Below, piece after piece: positions 47,163 to 56,917 of a stretch of 64,000 nt of DNA (positions are counted from its first letter, which is position 1; each line of letters begins with the position of its first letter). The position numbers and the translations under genes were made by a program. Below the pieces are notes generated by a model, which saw only the letters and a list, made by a program, of their open reading frames with translations, had not been told where the DNA came from and did not search any database. The DNA is taken from the NCBI RefSeq assembly GCF_001968815.1, contig NZ_MIEQ01000020.1, forward strand, positions 62,001 to 126,000, read 5' to 3'. This DNA is from Motiliproteus sp. MSK22-1. Its GTDB lineage: Bacteria > Pseudomonadota > Gammaproteobacteria > Pseudomonadales > Balneatricaceae.

Positions 47163-48198
47163 ATATCATCCCTGCTGTCTCTATGTTTCTGCTATCACCC
47201 GTGGCCATCAACTCAGCGTAGGTCAATATCGGACTCACTACGCCATTACTGGCGGTTGGCATTCCATTAGCAAAATCGTTTAATCTTTCGGGCCAAAACG
47301 GTCTGTATACGCTTACGATTCCAGGATCGTTATCAGTCCAGTCTACAGCTTTTCGTAACTTCGCAATCATAAGCAGCTTATTACCTGCTCGTTCTGGTAA
47401 GTAAACCGTAGCAGTTTGAGGCTTCAAGTAGTCTGTGTATTGAGAGGCAGCAATTTCTCCTCCCCAATAGGCGCCACATTCTTCGATTTTAATACCTTTC
47501 CACCAATAGGGATCTTCGGCAACAAATACACCCATTAACTGCTTAGGCTTTAGTTTTTCTGGATAGGCTTCGACCCAACGGTCGAGTAATTTCCTCCGAC
47601 TGACTATGCGTCTATTCTTTTTTCCTACACGATCTATTATGAAACCTGCTGCTTTAAGACCGTTCACAACCCAGCCCACCGTACCTAAAGCTACACCCGT
47701 TTGCTCTGCAATCTCCCTATATGATGCGTTGACTAACTGGGCATTACACAAAAAGCCATAAACGACTTTGAGCCCCGTTGCATCAAAAGCACGATTTGAA
47801 CCTCGACTTTTTGTAAGCGGTTTCAGTTTATTCCCTGTTATCAGGATATAGACGGGGGGTCGGTTAATATAGGCGTTTCCGGCCGTATCAATAAATTGAA
47901 CGTCCATGTCCTTCAGTTTTTCCGCCATTTTTGGATTAACATAATCCGCAACCAGCAACCCTTCGATAGGAAGTTTTTTAACTTGACTAACCAAAACTCC
48001 CAAGTTGGCTTGCGGTGCCCATTTTTTTATCTCAACAGCCAGCCGTCCACCGAACTGGGGAGCCTCCAGAATTGCATCTACGTGTAAACCATTAATGTCG
48101 GCCTGTTCCTGTATAACTTTCAGAGGCAACCCTGTTTCTCTCTGGAAGATCTCTAACGCCTGCGCTAAAAGCGCATTTTCAATCTCAGTTACTTTCAT
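47125..48198 (-). CDS. AbiEi-type antitoxin / transcriptional regulator
   Basis: Antitoxin partner, first gene of the pair. The 357-residue protein has an N-terminal region with a nuclease-like segment (DAILEAPQFGGRLAVEIKKW), a winged helix around residues 135-190 (VYGFLCNAQLVNASYREIAEQTGVALGTVGWVVNGL) and a C-terminal AbiEi-like part (KQLMGVFVAEDPYWWKGIKIEECGAYWGG). This is the long RpoD-independent family form rather than the short AbiEi. Repeated TGTACA palindromes upstream are probable autoregulatory sites. Confidence 0.85.
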   Translation of the reverse strand: MKVTEIENALLAQALEIFQRETGLPLKVIQEQADINGLHVDAILEAPQFGGRLAVEIKKWAPQANLGVLVSQVKKLPIEGLLVADYVNPKMAEKLKDMDVQFIDTAGNAYINRPPVYILITGNKLKPLTKSRGSNRAFDATGLKVVYGFLCNAQLVNASYREIAEQTGVALGTVGWVVNGLKAAGFIIDRVGKKNRRIVSRRKLLDRWVEAYPEKLKPKQLMGVFVAEDPYWWKGIKIEECGAYWGGEIAASQYTDYLKPQTATVYLPERAGNKLLMIAKLRKAVDWTDNDPGIVSVYRPFWPERLNDFANGMPTASNGVVSPILTYAELMATGDSRNIETAGMIYEQHIAQHLGED

Positions 48199-48275
48199 TT
48201 CTGTTCTTCATATCAAGTCAGCAACTTCGGTATTTACCACTGTATTCTCACAGCCATACGTACACAAAAATACAA

Positions 48276-48310
48276 TGTACATTATTAATGTACATAAATA
48301 CAAATGTACA
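48276..48310. promoter_or_regulatory. TGTACA inverted repeats upstream of the AbiE pair
   Basis: TGTACATT-ATT-AATGTACA (48276-48294) is a perfect 8-bp-arm dyad; a further TGTACA lies at 48305-48310 and another at 48404-48409 in a near-palindrome. AbiEi proteins repress their own operon through inverted repeats, so these are likely operators. Confidence 0.65.
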
Positions 48311-48533
48311 CTGATAGTCATAACCCAACACCAGGCAGACTTCGATCTCTTTAATACACGGCAAAACTAACTTTCGGCGAACAGGTCAAACCACGCTAAC
48401 TTATGTACATTAGTTCTTGAGCAATGCGAACAGGCCCGATGCCTTAATAGGGATCAGGTAACAACAGAATGACAAGCCGCGGAACAAAAAATCTCTAGAC
48501 TCAGCTCGCTTACCAAACTAAGCAAGTAAAGCA

Positions 48534-48776
48534 CTAGCCATCTTTCACCCCCATCCGACTAGCCATCGTTAACTCCAGTCGTTGATTGGCCTCTTCAAGT
48601 TTGATTCTGACCAGATCCAGACAACCGGCAATATCTTCTTGAGCCATATCATCTAGCTGTCTATTTCCGGCTAAAGCCATAATGATGCTTCGGGCGTGGT
48701 AGAGGTCCAGGCTGATGGTTTCTTCGGGGTCTTGGGGGGATGCGAGTGCTGGCTTAAGTGTATGTTGAGCGGTCAT
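48534..48776 (-). CDS. Small hypothetical protein downstream of the Ash-like leader
   Basis: An 80-residue protein (MTAQHTLKPALASPQDPEET...) with two predicted helices (LDLYHARSIIMALAG and DIAGCLDLVRIKLEEANQRLEL). ATG 48776 is seven bases after AAAGGG. I do not recognise a named family, though similar short proteins often follow Ash/Icd-like leaders in prophage and accessory regions. Directly upstream are strong hairpins (48805-48840 and 48943-48966). Confidence 0.6.
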   Translation of the reverse strand: MTAQHTLKPALASPQDPEETISLDLYHARSIIMALAGNRQLDDMAQEDIAGCLDLVRIKLEEANQRLELTMASRMGVKDG

Positions 48777-49056
48777 AGTGAAACCCTTTGGAATGGTAAT
48801 TAAACCGCCTCCCAAAGACGCCAATCTTAAGGGGAGGCGGATCGAACAGAGTTGGCGTCACCGGTCCAAAGGAACCCGGCCAGCCCGGAGGCTGCTCCAT
48901 CCGACCCGCCAAAAAACGTAGTCGTACACGAGCCGAGCCCATAAAAAAGACGCTGTGATGCGTCTTAAGGGCACCTCTGGAAAACGGAACGCCAATTCCG
49001 GCGTTGGATTTTGCCAACACAGGTTTAGGATAGACCTGTAGGGTAAGGAGGGTCAA
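48754..49056 (-). CDS. Ash/Icd-like ORF in a hairpin-rich leader (may be structured RNA)
   Basis: A 100-residue frame whose product (NAGIGVPFSRGAL, HHSVFFMGSARV, GWPGSFGPVTPT, FNYHSKGFHYDR) resembles the Ash / Icd-like proteins annotated around P4-type satellites and prophages. The DNA itself is full of inverted repeats, including a terminator-like hairpin inside the frame, so the conservation may reflect an RNA. It overlaps the start of the next gene. Confidence 0.4.
   Translation of the reverse strand: MTLLTLQVYPKPVLAKSNAGIGVPFSRGALKTHHSVFFMGSARVRLRFLAGRMEQPPGWPGSFGPVTPTLFDPPPLKIGVFGRRFNYHSKGFHYDRSTYT
48805..48840 (-). other. Hairpin just upstream of the 80-residue gene
   Basis: CCGCCTCCC (48805-48813) pairs perfectly with GGGAGGCGG (48832-48840) around an 18-base loop, within 30 bases of the start codon at 48776. 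Confidence 0.7.
48943..48966 (-). terminator. Terminator-like hairpin inside the Ash-like leader
   Basis: On the minus strand AAGACGC, a 6-base loop and GCGTCTT are followed by TTTT, an intrinsic terminator or attenuator shape located inside the Ash-like frame. Confidence 0.65.
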
Positions 49057-49248
49057 GTTGGGATTATTTTGTTCTGGAGGTATTTGATCGTTGTAGGAGA
49101 ATGGTTTCGGAAGGCTGGCGGGACCACTACATAAAGCACAACCACCTGTTATTTATACAGAATAGATATTATGACACTAGCTATTGTTACCACCAGTGTT
49201 ACTAAAACAAAAACTCATTTGTTTTTTCAGTGCTTTTGGGCCATTTCT

Positions 49249-50313
49249 TTAAGCAGGTTGTAAGCGTTTAAGAGCAATCTCTATCGACTGTTCATCAAAG
49301 AGCTCTGTCTTTCGGTTGGCTGACCTTTCTCCACCTTTCCATCTATGCAATCCTGATTTGATCCCCTCCAACGTAGGTTCACACCCATCTTCTTGAATGA
49401 GCCAGTCTACAGTTGATAACAGCTCCATTCCAAAAGGTGATTCAAATCCATCGATAACCTTGGCTGTATGCTCAAGGACTTCAGCGTACGGTTTAGCTTC
49501 CTTATTTTTAAGATAGGTTTGCAAGTATTCCTTCTTGCTGTCATCAAACCAAATCACCTCAAGTGGATCTGCATCTGCAATACGCTTATCGCAATGCAGA
49601 TAGCTGCCATCAAGGCCCTCCAGCAAGTGTCTCAATCTATCTGAGTACGGTCCATACTTATGAGCTTCAAACCTCAGATCAAGAGGGTTATTTATAGCCT
49701 CCTTATTAATGGTCCTATCTAAGAACCAGGCTAGTTTTTGAATTTCCAAGAGACTGCATTCCATGCCCAAAACCCAATACCGACGTATTAGCTCAGCGAT
49801 CAGAGCGCGAGCAGGAGTTAACGTTTTTACTCCCTGCTTTTTAGCCACATTTTGGTACTTGCTCGTAGGTTCGTAGATCAGAATTTTTACATCATCTAGG
49901 TCCGATAGAGAGTTTTCGATCTCTTGACGGACTGCATCCCATGGAAGGCCACCGTTCCCCGCTCCAAGAGGGGGGATAGCAACAGAGCTGACTTTGTTTT
50001 CTAGGATAAAATGACGTAAATCTTGAAGGCCCTCAACGATCCATTCCATCTTCGAAGGTGAGCGCCAGTGCTGTTTTGTTGGAAAGTTAACAATCCACCT
50101 AGGCCCCATGAGCTCGCCTGTCTCGGTGATATACATCTCGCCCGTTCTGACTTCTTTAGCTTTACAGGCTTTCGCATACTCGCTCATGTTTTTGGCAAAG
50201 CGCTCTTTGAACATTAATGCGATGCCCTTCCCCATAACACCGACGGTGTTGACAGTATTCACTAGCGCATCCGCTTGTGCTTCAAGAAGGTTACCTTGAG
50301 TGTATATAATCAT
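49249..50313 (-). CDS. darG: DarG antitoxin (macrodomain ADP-ribosyl hydrolase)
   Basis: Reverses thymidine ADP-ribosylation on DNA and neutralises DarT. The 354-residue protein has an N-terminal macrodomain (about 1-155: [53 protein letters not shown]) and a C-terminal region ([39 protein letters not shown]) as in DarG. ATG 50313 overlaps the darT stop (TAATG). Together they form a DarTG toxin-antitoxin/anti-phage module. Confidence 0.93.
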   Translation of the reverse strand: MIIYTQGNLLEAQADALVNTVNTVGVMGKGIALMFKERFAKNMSEYAKACKAKEVRTGEMYITETGELMGPRWIVNFPTKQHWRSPSKMEWIVEGLQDLRHFILENKVSSVAIPPLGAGNGGLPWDAVRQEIENSLSDLDDVKILIYEPTSKYQNVAKKQGVKTLTPARALIAELIRRYWVLGMECSLLEIQKLAWFLDRTINKEAINNPLDLRFEAHKYGPYSDRLRHLLEGLDGSYLHCDKRIADADPLEVIWFDDSKKEYLQTYLKNKEAKPYAEVLEHTAKVIDGFESPFGMELLSTVDWLIQEDGCEPTLEGIKSGLHRWKGGERSANRKTELFDEQSIEIALKRLQPA

Positions 50314-50960
50314 TAAAAATACCATCCCTGACGCACATGAACCTTAAGCGCCAGCTGTCGTTGAGCAAGTTGCTTTTCTATGTCTGATTTTACGCTTTCT
50401 GTATAGCAGACCATACCCAAAAGTCCGGAGATTGGACAAAATTGATGGATAAGGGCCTCTGCCTGATAACGCTCAAACTTAGCCGGGTCGTCTGCATCTC
50501 GCTTGAAGTCCCGCCTCTGCAAAAGCGGCCAATCGATCTTACCTAGATCGGCCAAACTCTTATAATAGTTAGACCAAGCGTAATAAGCGTGACTATCTGT
50601 AAAAAGGAATGGTAAGCCCTGATCTTGAACGTGGTATAGGCTTGATACAAGAATAAGAATCTCTTCATTTCTGCACTGACGAACACCTCCTCGACCGCTA
50701 TGGATATTCTTCATCATCACCGAAAAAGGGGTGAAATAGAACGGTATGTAGTCATTTAAGTTCCCACCTGGTACCAAAGGAACGGGATGCTTTGAGCGTT
50801 TATCAATCAGCTCTTCATTTCCGATATTTATCCAGCTGGATGACCTAGTTTCACTATTTCCACAGTGCAAACCGTTATTCAGAATCCAAGGTAAGTTATC
50901 CCGGTGTATGATGCGCCAAATTAAGGCCTTTTGTGGATTTAAACTGGGATAGTGGTTCAT
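50313..50960 (-). CDS. darT: DarT toxin (DNA thymidine ADP-ribosyltransferase)
   Basis: Attaches ADP-ribose to thymidine in single-stranded DNA from NAD+, stopping replication, including that of phages. The 215-residue protein (DUF4433) shows [20 protein letters not shown] (NAD-binding start), [21 protein letters not shown] and the catalytic glutamate region [14 protein letters not shown] near residue 163. First gene of the pair with darG. Confidence 0.92.
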   Translation of the reverse strand: MNHYPSLNPQKALIWRIIHRDNLPWILNNGLHCGNSETRSSSWINIGNEELIDKRSKHPVPLVPGGNLNDYIPFYFTPFSVMMKNIHSGRGGVRQCRNEEILILVSSLYHVQDQGLPFLFTDSHAYYAWSNYYKSLADLGKIDWPLLQRRDFKRDADDPAKFERYQAEALIHQFCPISGLLGMVCYTESVKSDIEKQLAQRQLALKVHVRQGWYF

Positions 50961-51061
50961 TTATTCACAAAGAAGCTCTCGTTGATATTTACATGCTTAC
51001 GAAGCGCTACGCCCTTAAGGAGTTCTAACACATTCTCTCTATCCTTGGTTTTACCCCGATT

Positions 51062-51175
51062 TGTCGGACACCTAGTTAAGAGTAGATAATCTACTTTAAC
51101 GAGGTTTTTACATGTCTAATACACGAAGAAAATATTCCGAAGAGTACAAGCGCGAAGCCGTTTCATTAGCCAGAG
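51062..51175 (+). mobile_element. Remnant of an IS3-family element (left end and start of orfA)
   Basis: TGTCGGACACC at 51062 looks like an IS3-family terminal repeat; 40 bases later GAGG and ATG 51112 begin a frame reading NTRRKYSEEYKREAVSLAR, the N-terminus of an IS3-type OrfA. Similarity stops near 51175 where DarT-like sequence begins, so only about 115 bases survive. Confidence 0.75.
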
Positions 51176-51479
51176 GATGCCTAGGGATAATCTTCCAACC
51201 ATTAGCCTCAGCCACAGTTCTTCTCACCGTAATGAGAGCAAAACGTTTATCTTTATTGTCTATCTGGACTCGCCCATCAAAGGGACTCCCTCCAAAGAAA
51301 TGAAACGGTACGTAATGATCTAATGCCAGATTTTTCCTGGATTCGATGATATCCGCATCAGCAACATCCACAAAACCGCTGACTTTGCTTCTTGACAGCA
51401 GTCCTTGCTCCAGAATTGATGGAAGGTTCTCAATATCAGTAAGATGGTAAAGTAGCTTTTGCTCTTTGATGTCAGCCAT
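51108..51479 (-). pseudogene. DarT-like gene truncated by the IS3 fragment
   Basis: The frame from ATG 51479 (MADIKEQKLLYHLTDIENLP) reads as the N-terminal half of a second DUF4433/DarT-like protein (ILEQGLLSRSKVSGF, HYVPFHFFGGSPFDGR). After about residue 102 the last 21 residues are simply the antisense of the IS orfA start, so the C-terminal half with the catalytic glutamate is lost. GGGA precedes the start. Probably inactive. Confidence 0.75.
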
Positions 51480-51662
51480 CGATAAATTCCCTTTTTCATT
51501 GATTTCCAAACAGAGTGCTCTAACTCCTTACTATTCGGAGCTGCAGTTTTTCAAAAGAGTTGACCCCCGTAACTCTATACTCAATTCATACCCTCTATCA
51601 GAGATTCTAACTAATTCCAGATTTTCCTGATTCTATGGGAATCTAGACAGCATCTTAATCAG

Positions 51663-52595
51663 CTATGGTGCAACAAGATCCCAAGCGGATGCTCTAGGAT
51701 CACCGGTCTGATAAAACTGCCTGACGAGTTTTACAAAGTCCAAAAAGTCTTTGTTCTCCACGGTTAAGCGATTCGCAGTATCCCAGTCAATCTCTAATCG
51801 CTCTTTCGCCGGTACCAGTATTTGGCTGTCAGCCGGGTTATCAATATCCAGTTGAATCAAGCCGATTCCATGGGCGGAAAACAACATACGAAGCTCTTTA
51901 AGGGTATCAGTGCCTTCAATTTCAGAGGCAACCAGATAACCATAATTGGCCCATGAAGAATTCGACACAGCCTGGAAGAAACATTCTCGAATATTAGAAC
52001 GGTTAATTAATAACTTAACCTCAAAAGACCACAACTTTGTTCGCTTGTCGGCATATTGGCCAACACAATCTTTAACCTCCTGATGCCATTCAGAACTCAG
52101 ATCTTCCATTGCGACGACATCAGGGTACAACCATTTGTTACCGTTGGGGCCTCGCTTATTTGACGACCGTTTCTCGTCAATTCGCTTGGAATACAGTGAA
52201 AACTCTGTCCAGAGATATTCTGAAAGCAACGGGTACAGATCATGCTCTTTAGGCTTTGATTCAGAGCTAGCTTTGCTATCAGATACCTCAACTTCAGCAG
52301 CATTAACCTCTTCACTTTCGGACTGTTCAGTGAAGTAATACTTTCTGGGTCGCCCCTCCGTGGTTCTTATCTGTGGGTGCTTACGCTGGAGCCTTGGGCG
52401 TTGTGAGGCTATCTCACGAACAATCTGTTGAATCAGATCATCTTTTGACTGCAAAGCATCGCTACGACGTTGCTTATCCTGACACTCGTCTGGATAAGTT
52501 TGATAAATCCAAATCGCTATTTCCCGCGCAGTAAACTTCTGGTTTTGGTTGCTTTGCAGGTAGTCCCGCACTGTTTTGGCTAGATTCAAAGCCAT
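51663..52595 (-). CDS. COG2958 / HrgA-like protein
   Basis: A 310-residue protein with an N-terminal winged-helix-like region (TVRDYLQSNQNQKFTAREIAIWIYQTYPDE), an acidic Ser-rich linker (about 95-118) and a C-terminal domain with DLYPLLSEYLWTEF and KLWSFEVKLLINRSNIRECFFQAVSNSSWANYGYLVA. The last contains an E-x-K that, with an upstream Asp (YPDVVAMED), resembles a PD-(D/E)XK nuclease fold. Such proteins are found near restriction-modification genes; function is not established. Confidence 0.7.
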   Translation of the reverse strand: MALNLAKTVRDYLQSNQNQKFTAREIAIWIYQTYPDECQDKQRRSDALQSKDDLIQQIVREIASQRPRLQRKHPQIRTTEGRPRKYYFTEQSESEEVNAAEVEVSDSKASSESKPKEHDLYPLLSEYLWTEFSLYSKRIDEKRSSNKRGPNGNKWLYPDVVAMEDLSSEWHQEVKDCVGQYADKRTKLWSFEVKLLINRSNIRECFFQAVSNSSWANYGYLVASEIEGTDTLKELRMLFSAHGIGLIQLDIDNPADSQILVPAKERLEIDWDTANRLTVENKDFLDFVKLVRQFYQTGDPRASAWDLVAP

Positions 52596-53037
52596 TTCTC
52601 ATATTCCATTGATTTTTTTAACCATTCTACTCAATATCGAGATATCGACAATAAACAGAAGTAAATTTGCCCAGTATCACTAAGAATGGGCCGAACTTGA
52701 TCTGGCAGTTTGAGAGTTTCGGCCCAACAGTGTATACCTGCCCGTTAAGCGATTCAGCCAGATACCATGGAAAAAGCGTATGTGAAAGGGAGAGCTTCAT
52801 CATTTTACCAACAAGTCAGATGGTGCAAGCCGACAAGCAAACCGTAGTGCTCAATATGAGCTTTCTTGTATTTCAGGCAATGCCGAGAAATTGAGTCATA
52901 TACAAAACACCCTGTCGAGCTTGTACTCCTGTTCGCTTAGCGCCTACAGCGATTTTTGATAGTTTGCTAAGCGCATAAATTGATAAAGAAAAAACTAACA
53001 CCGATATCGATACCAATGATTAGGCAGCCCAGACCGA
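52596..53037. other. Gene-free region of about 440 bases upstream of hsdM
   Basis: Divergent promoter region of the COG2958 gene and the restriction operon. A 75-codon TTG-start frame (52667-52894) was seen but has no ribosome binding site or family similarity. Confidence 0.45.
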
Positions 53038-55638
53038 ATGTCAGACCATAAACTCACGCTCAACAAACTCGAATCTCTACTCTTCCAAGCCTGCGATATT
53101 CTGCGCGGCAAGATGGACGCTTCCGAGTACAAGGAATATATCTTCGGCATGCTATTCCTCAAGCGCATGTCTGACCAGTTTGAGGCTGATCGGAAAACCA
53201 AGCACAAACGGCTGGAAGCCGAAGGGCGGGACCCCAAAGCTATAGCGATGCTGCTGGAGAGCAAAAAACAATACGACTACTTCGTCCCCGAGCGTGCACG
53301 TTGGTCGAAGATTCAACACATCAAAGAGAACGTTGGCACCGAGCTCAATAAAGCCTTGGCGGCGCTGGAAGACGACAATACCGACAAGGGCTTACAGGAC
53401 GTTCTCAAGCACATCAACTTCAACCGCAAGGTTGGGCAAAAGCCCATGTCCGACGAGGTGTTGGTGTCCTTTATCCAGCACTTCAACAGTATTCCCCTGG
53501 CCAATGACCACTTTGAGTTCCCCGACCTACTGGGTGCAGCCTACGAATACTTGATCAAGTACTTTGCCGATACCGCCGGTAAGAAAGGCGGCGAGTTCTA
53601 CACCCCCGCTGAAGTGGTTCGCCTGTTGGTGGAGCTGATCGAACCCGGTGAAGACCACGAGGTTTATGATCCGACCTGTGGCTCCGGCGGTATGCTGATT
53701 CAGAGCAAACAGTATGTGGCGGAAACTGGTGGCGATGCCCGCAACGTGCATCTGTTCGGCCAGGAGAGTAATGACGGGACCTGGTCTATCTGCAAGATGA
53801 ATATGATTCTGCACGCCGCCGGCGGTGCCGATATTCAGAATGAAGATACCCTGGCAAAACCCCAGCACCTGACCGAGAACGGCGAGATACGCCCCTTTGA
53901 CCGGGTAATCGCTAATCCGCCCTTTTCCCAGAACTACCAGAAGAGCGGCATGACCCACCCCAGTCGCTTTGATACCTGGCTGCCGGAAGGCGGTAAAAAA
54001 GCCGACCTGATGTTTGTCCAGCATATGATCGCCAGCCTCAAACAGGACGGTCGCATGGCGGTGGTGATGCCTCACGGGGTGCTGTTCCGGGGTGGCGAAG
54101 AACGGGCTTGCCGCCAGAAGATGATTGAAGACGGCGTTCTCGAAGCGGTGATCGGCCTGCCGCAAGGCTTATTTTACGGTACCGGTATCCCTGCCTGTGT
54201 ACTGGTGGTGAATAAAAACAATGCCGCCAACAGCGACAATCCTCGCCAGCATGTGCTCTTTATCAATGCTGACCGGGAATACAAAGAGGGTAAAAACCAG
54301 AACAGCCTGCGCCCTGAAGATATCGAGAAGATCACCCATGTCTATCGCCAGTTGGCCAAGCTTACCCGCGAAAACCAATCAGAAGACGCCAGTATCGATA
54401 AATACGCCCGCGCCGTCAGTATCAAAGAGCTAGAAGCCGAAGAGTTTAATTTTAATATCCGCCGCTACGTGGATAACAGCCCGGCACCTGAACCCCAGGA
54501 TGTGCGGGCGCACCTCAACGGCGGCGTGCCCAATGCCGAAATCGAAGCGCTGGCCCAGCACTGGCAGAACTACCCGGCGCTGAAAGAGGCGCTGTTTACG
54601 CCACGAGCCGACGATACCGGCTACAGCGACTTCAGCCCCGCCATTACTGATAAGACCGCCATCAAAACCCTGATCGAAAACCACCCGCAGCTGCAAGCCA
54701 AGCATCACGCTTTTACCGAAGGACTGCAGCAGTGGTGGCGGGAGACCTTTACGCCGGAATTCTATCAGCTGGGAGATGATCTGCCCGGTTCCAGAGGCGT
54801 GTTCGCCCTACGCCGCGATGCCCTGGATAGCATTGTCAATGCGCTATTGCCGGAGCAGTTGCTCTCCCTCTATCAGATTCGCGGCGCCATGGCGAACAAC
54901 TTCAAACAGCAGGAGGCGGATCTTAAATCCATCGCCAGTAGCGGCTGGAATGCCGAACTGATCCCCGATGCCGAGATCCTGCAATCCCAGTTCCCCGAGG
55001 TACTGGCCAATATCCAGCAAGACCAGGCCCGTATCAATGAGCTGGAAGCGCTGTTTACGGCAGCCAATGACAGTAGCGAAGATGATGAAAGCGGCAACGA
55101 GTCTGACGATGAAGCTCCCGGCGTGCTGCCCAAAGCGCAGGTCAAGCAGCTGAAAGCCGATAAAAAAGAACATAATGGCCAACTTCGTGATCTGAAAAAA
55201 CAGCTCCGGTTTATCAAAAAAGACAGCGCCAAGAAAGAAGACCTTTACAAGGCGGCGGCACTGGAAATCCAGATCGACCGGCTAACCGCCTCGATCGCAA
55301 CCATTGAAACCAAACTCGCCCAGCACACCGCGCTGGAAAAAGAGCTGAAAGAGCTGAAGGCGGGCCTGAAAGAGGCCGAGAAAAAGAAAGATAAGCTGGT
55401 TGAGGCCGCCCGTTCGCAGATCAGCAACCTGGACGCCAAAGCCCTGATCGAAGCCCGCTTTAAGCAGGAGCTGGAGGGCGATTATGCCGCCTATATTCGA
55501 GCGATCACCAGCGCCCTGGTTAAAGCGGTTGAAAACCTGCATAACAAATATGCGGTGACGGTAAAGGAGATAGTGGCAGAACGGGAAAGAGAGGCCGAGT
55601 TGTTAAGTGGGTTCATGGCGGAGCTAGGCTATGAGTAA
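53038..55638 (+). CDS. hsdM: Type I restriction-modification methyltransferase subunit
   Basis: Makes N6-methyladenine at the HsdS target and joins the restriction complex. The 866-residue protein has the HsdM N-terminal helical domain ([33 protein letters not shown]), SAM site [16 protein letters not shown] (near 217-232) and catalytic NPPFSQNY (near 297). Residues about 480-866 are an extra C-terminal half with a long charged coiled coil (700-830), absent from classical HsdM of about 500 residues. It overlaps hsdS by eight bases. Confidence 0.95.
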   Translation: MSDHKLTLNKLESLLFQACDILRGKMDASEYKEYIFGMLFLKRMSDQFEADRKTKHKRLEAEGRDPKAIAMLLESKKQYDYFVPERARWSKIQHIKENVGTELNKALAALEDDNTDKGLQDVLKHINFNRKVGQKPMSDEVLVSFIQHFNSIPLANDHFEFPDLLGAAYEYLIKYFADTAGKKGGEFYTPAEVVRLLVELIEPGEDHEVYDPTCGSGGMLIQSKQYVAETGGDARNVHLFGQESNDGTWSICKMNMILHAAGGADIQNEDTLAKPQHLTENGEIRPFDRVIANPPFSQNYQKSGMTHPSRFDTWLPEGGKKADLMFVQHMIASLKQDGRMAVVMPHGVLFRGGEERACRQKMIEDGVLEAVIGLPQGLFYGTGIPACVLVVNKNNAANSDNPRQHVLFINADREYKEGKNQNSLRPEDIEKITHVYRQLAKLTRENQSEDASIDKYARAVSIKELEAEEFNFNIRRYVDNSPAPEPQDVRAHLNGGVPNAEIEALAQHWQNYPALKEALFTPRADDTGYSDFSPAITDKTAIKTLIENHPQLQAKHHAFTEGLQQWWRETFTPEFYQLGDDLPGSRGVFALRRDALDSIVNALLPEQLLSLYQIRGAMANNFKQQEADLKSIASSGWNAELIPDAEILQSQFPEVLANIQQDQARINELEALFTAANDSSEDDESGNESDDEAPGVLPKAQVKQLKADKKEHNGQLRDLKKQLRFIKKDSAKKEDLYKAAALEIQIDRLTASIATIETKLAQHTALEKELKELKAGLKEAEKKKDKLVEAARSQISNLDAKALIEARFKQELEGDYAAYIRAITSALVKAVENLHNKYAVTVKEIVAEREREAELLSGFMAELGYE

Positions 55639-56908
55639 ATTCCCAGACGTCCCCTTAGGTTCATTGTTTAGTAATGTTACCGGGGGAGGCACGCCTCCTA
55701 GACAAATTCCGGAATATTGGAATGGCCCGATACCTTGGGCCAGCGTAAAAGATTTCAAGGAAGGGTCGTCAAGTATAGACTCGACTCTTGAATCTATTAC
55801 CGAGAGTGGGCTAAGAGCTAGCACTTCTAAGCTAATTAAGTCTGGAACCCCTGTGATTTGCTTGCGAATGGCCGTAGGGCGATCAGCACTAATTAAATGT
55901 GATGTTGCTATAAATCAAGATGTAAAAGCGCTTTTTCCTACCTCTGAAGTTGACTCAGCATATGTTGCCTATCTACTAGAATTTATTCGCGACAGAGTTG
56001 AGAGTCTGGCTGTTGGTTCAACTGTCAAAGGAATATCAACGAGCGATTTACTAAGAATCGATGTGCCATTTCAAAAACATAATAGCGCACAACAAAAAAT
56101 CGCCAAGATCCTAACCACCGTCGATAACCTAATCGAAAAGACACAGGCCCTGATCGACAAATACACCGCTATCAAGCAGGGTATGATGGCCGATCTCTTT
56201 ACCCGTGGCATCGACCTTAGCGGCACTGCCGACACCAATCCCAACTACGGTCAGCTGCGCCCGAGCTACGACCAGGCTCCCAGGCTATATAAGCACACAG
56301 AACTGGGCTGGGTGCCGAAGGCGTGGGAAATATATAAATTAGAAGATATCGCTAGTGTTGAACGTGGGAAGTTTACGCACCGTCCTAGGGATGATGAAAA
56401 ATGCTATGGAGGGGAGTATCCCTTCATACAAACAGGAAGTGTAACGAAAGCTAAAGGAGGTTACATTTCAGAATATAAGCAAACTCTCTCTGACTTTGGC
56501 CGCAATGTTAGTAGAGAGTTTCCACCCGAAACTATAGCCGTAACGATTGCTGCGAATATAGCCGATACAGGCATATTAAATAGGCCTATGTGCTTTCCTG
56601 ACAGTGTCGTTGGTGTGATTGTGGATGGAAGCAGGGCTTTAACTAGATTCGTTGAGATATGCATAAGGCTAAGAAAAACCCGATTAGATGCGCTGGCTCC
56701 ATTGAGTGCCCAAAAGAATATCAATCTAGAAGATCTCCGCCCGTTATTGCTAGCTTTGCCATCTGTTGAAGAGCAAACGCAAATATGTGAGAGATATTGT
56801 TCCATTGACACCTTGATAAATGAGAATGAAGTTCAACTTGCCAAACTAGCTCTTCAAAAAAAAGGCCTGATGCAGGACCTACTAACTGGAAAGGTCAAAG
56901 TCGCCTAG
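55631..56908 (+). CDS. hsdS: Type I restriction-modification specificity subunit
   Basis: Chooses the DNA target for both methylation and cleavage. The 425-residue protein has two target-recognition domains (about 5-150 and 215-385) separated by conserved helices ([37 protein letters not shown]) and ending in a similar helix ([18 protein letters not shown]). The lower GC and different codon use of the recognition domains relative to hsdM fits the usual domain exchange of HsdS. Confidence 0.94.
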   Translation: MSKFPDVPLGSLFSNVTGGGTPPRQIPEYWNGPIPWASVKDFKEGSSSIDSTLESITESGLRASTSKLIKSGTPVICLRMAVGRSALIKCDVAINQDVKALFPTSEVDSAYVAYLLEFIRDRVESLAVGSTVKGISTSDLLRIDVPFQKHNSAQQKIAKILTTVDNLIEKTQALIDKYTAIKQGMMADLFTRGIDLSGTADTNPNYGQLRPSYDQAPRLYKHTELGWVPKAWEIYKLEDIASVERGKFTHRPRDDEKCYGGEYPFIQTGSVTKAKGGYISEYKQTLSDFGRNVSREFPPETIAVTIAANIADTGILNRPMCFPDSVVGVIVDGSRALTRFVEICIRLRKTRLDALAPLSAQKNINLEDLRPLLLALPSVEEQTQICERYCSIDTLINENEVQLAKLALQKKGLMQDLLTGKVKVA

Positions 56909-56917
56909 GAAAACACC

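Noticed and set aside
51112-51303. 63-codon plus-strand frame as a transposase gene
   Set aside because: Only the first about 20 codons match IS3 OrfA; the rest is antisense of the DarT-like gene, so it is a remnant, not a gene.
52667-52894. 75-codon TTG-start frame upstream of hsdM
   Set aside because: No ribosome binding site, no family similarity, weak start codon.
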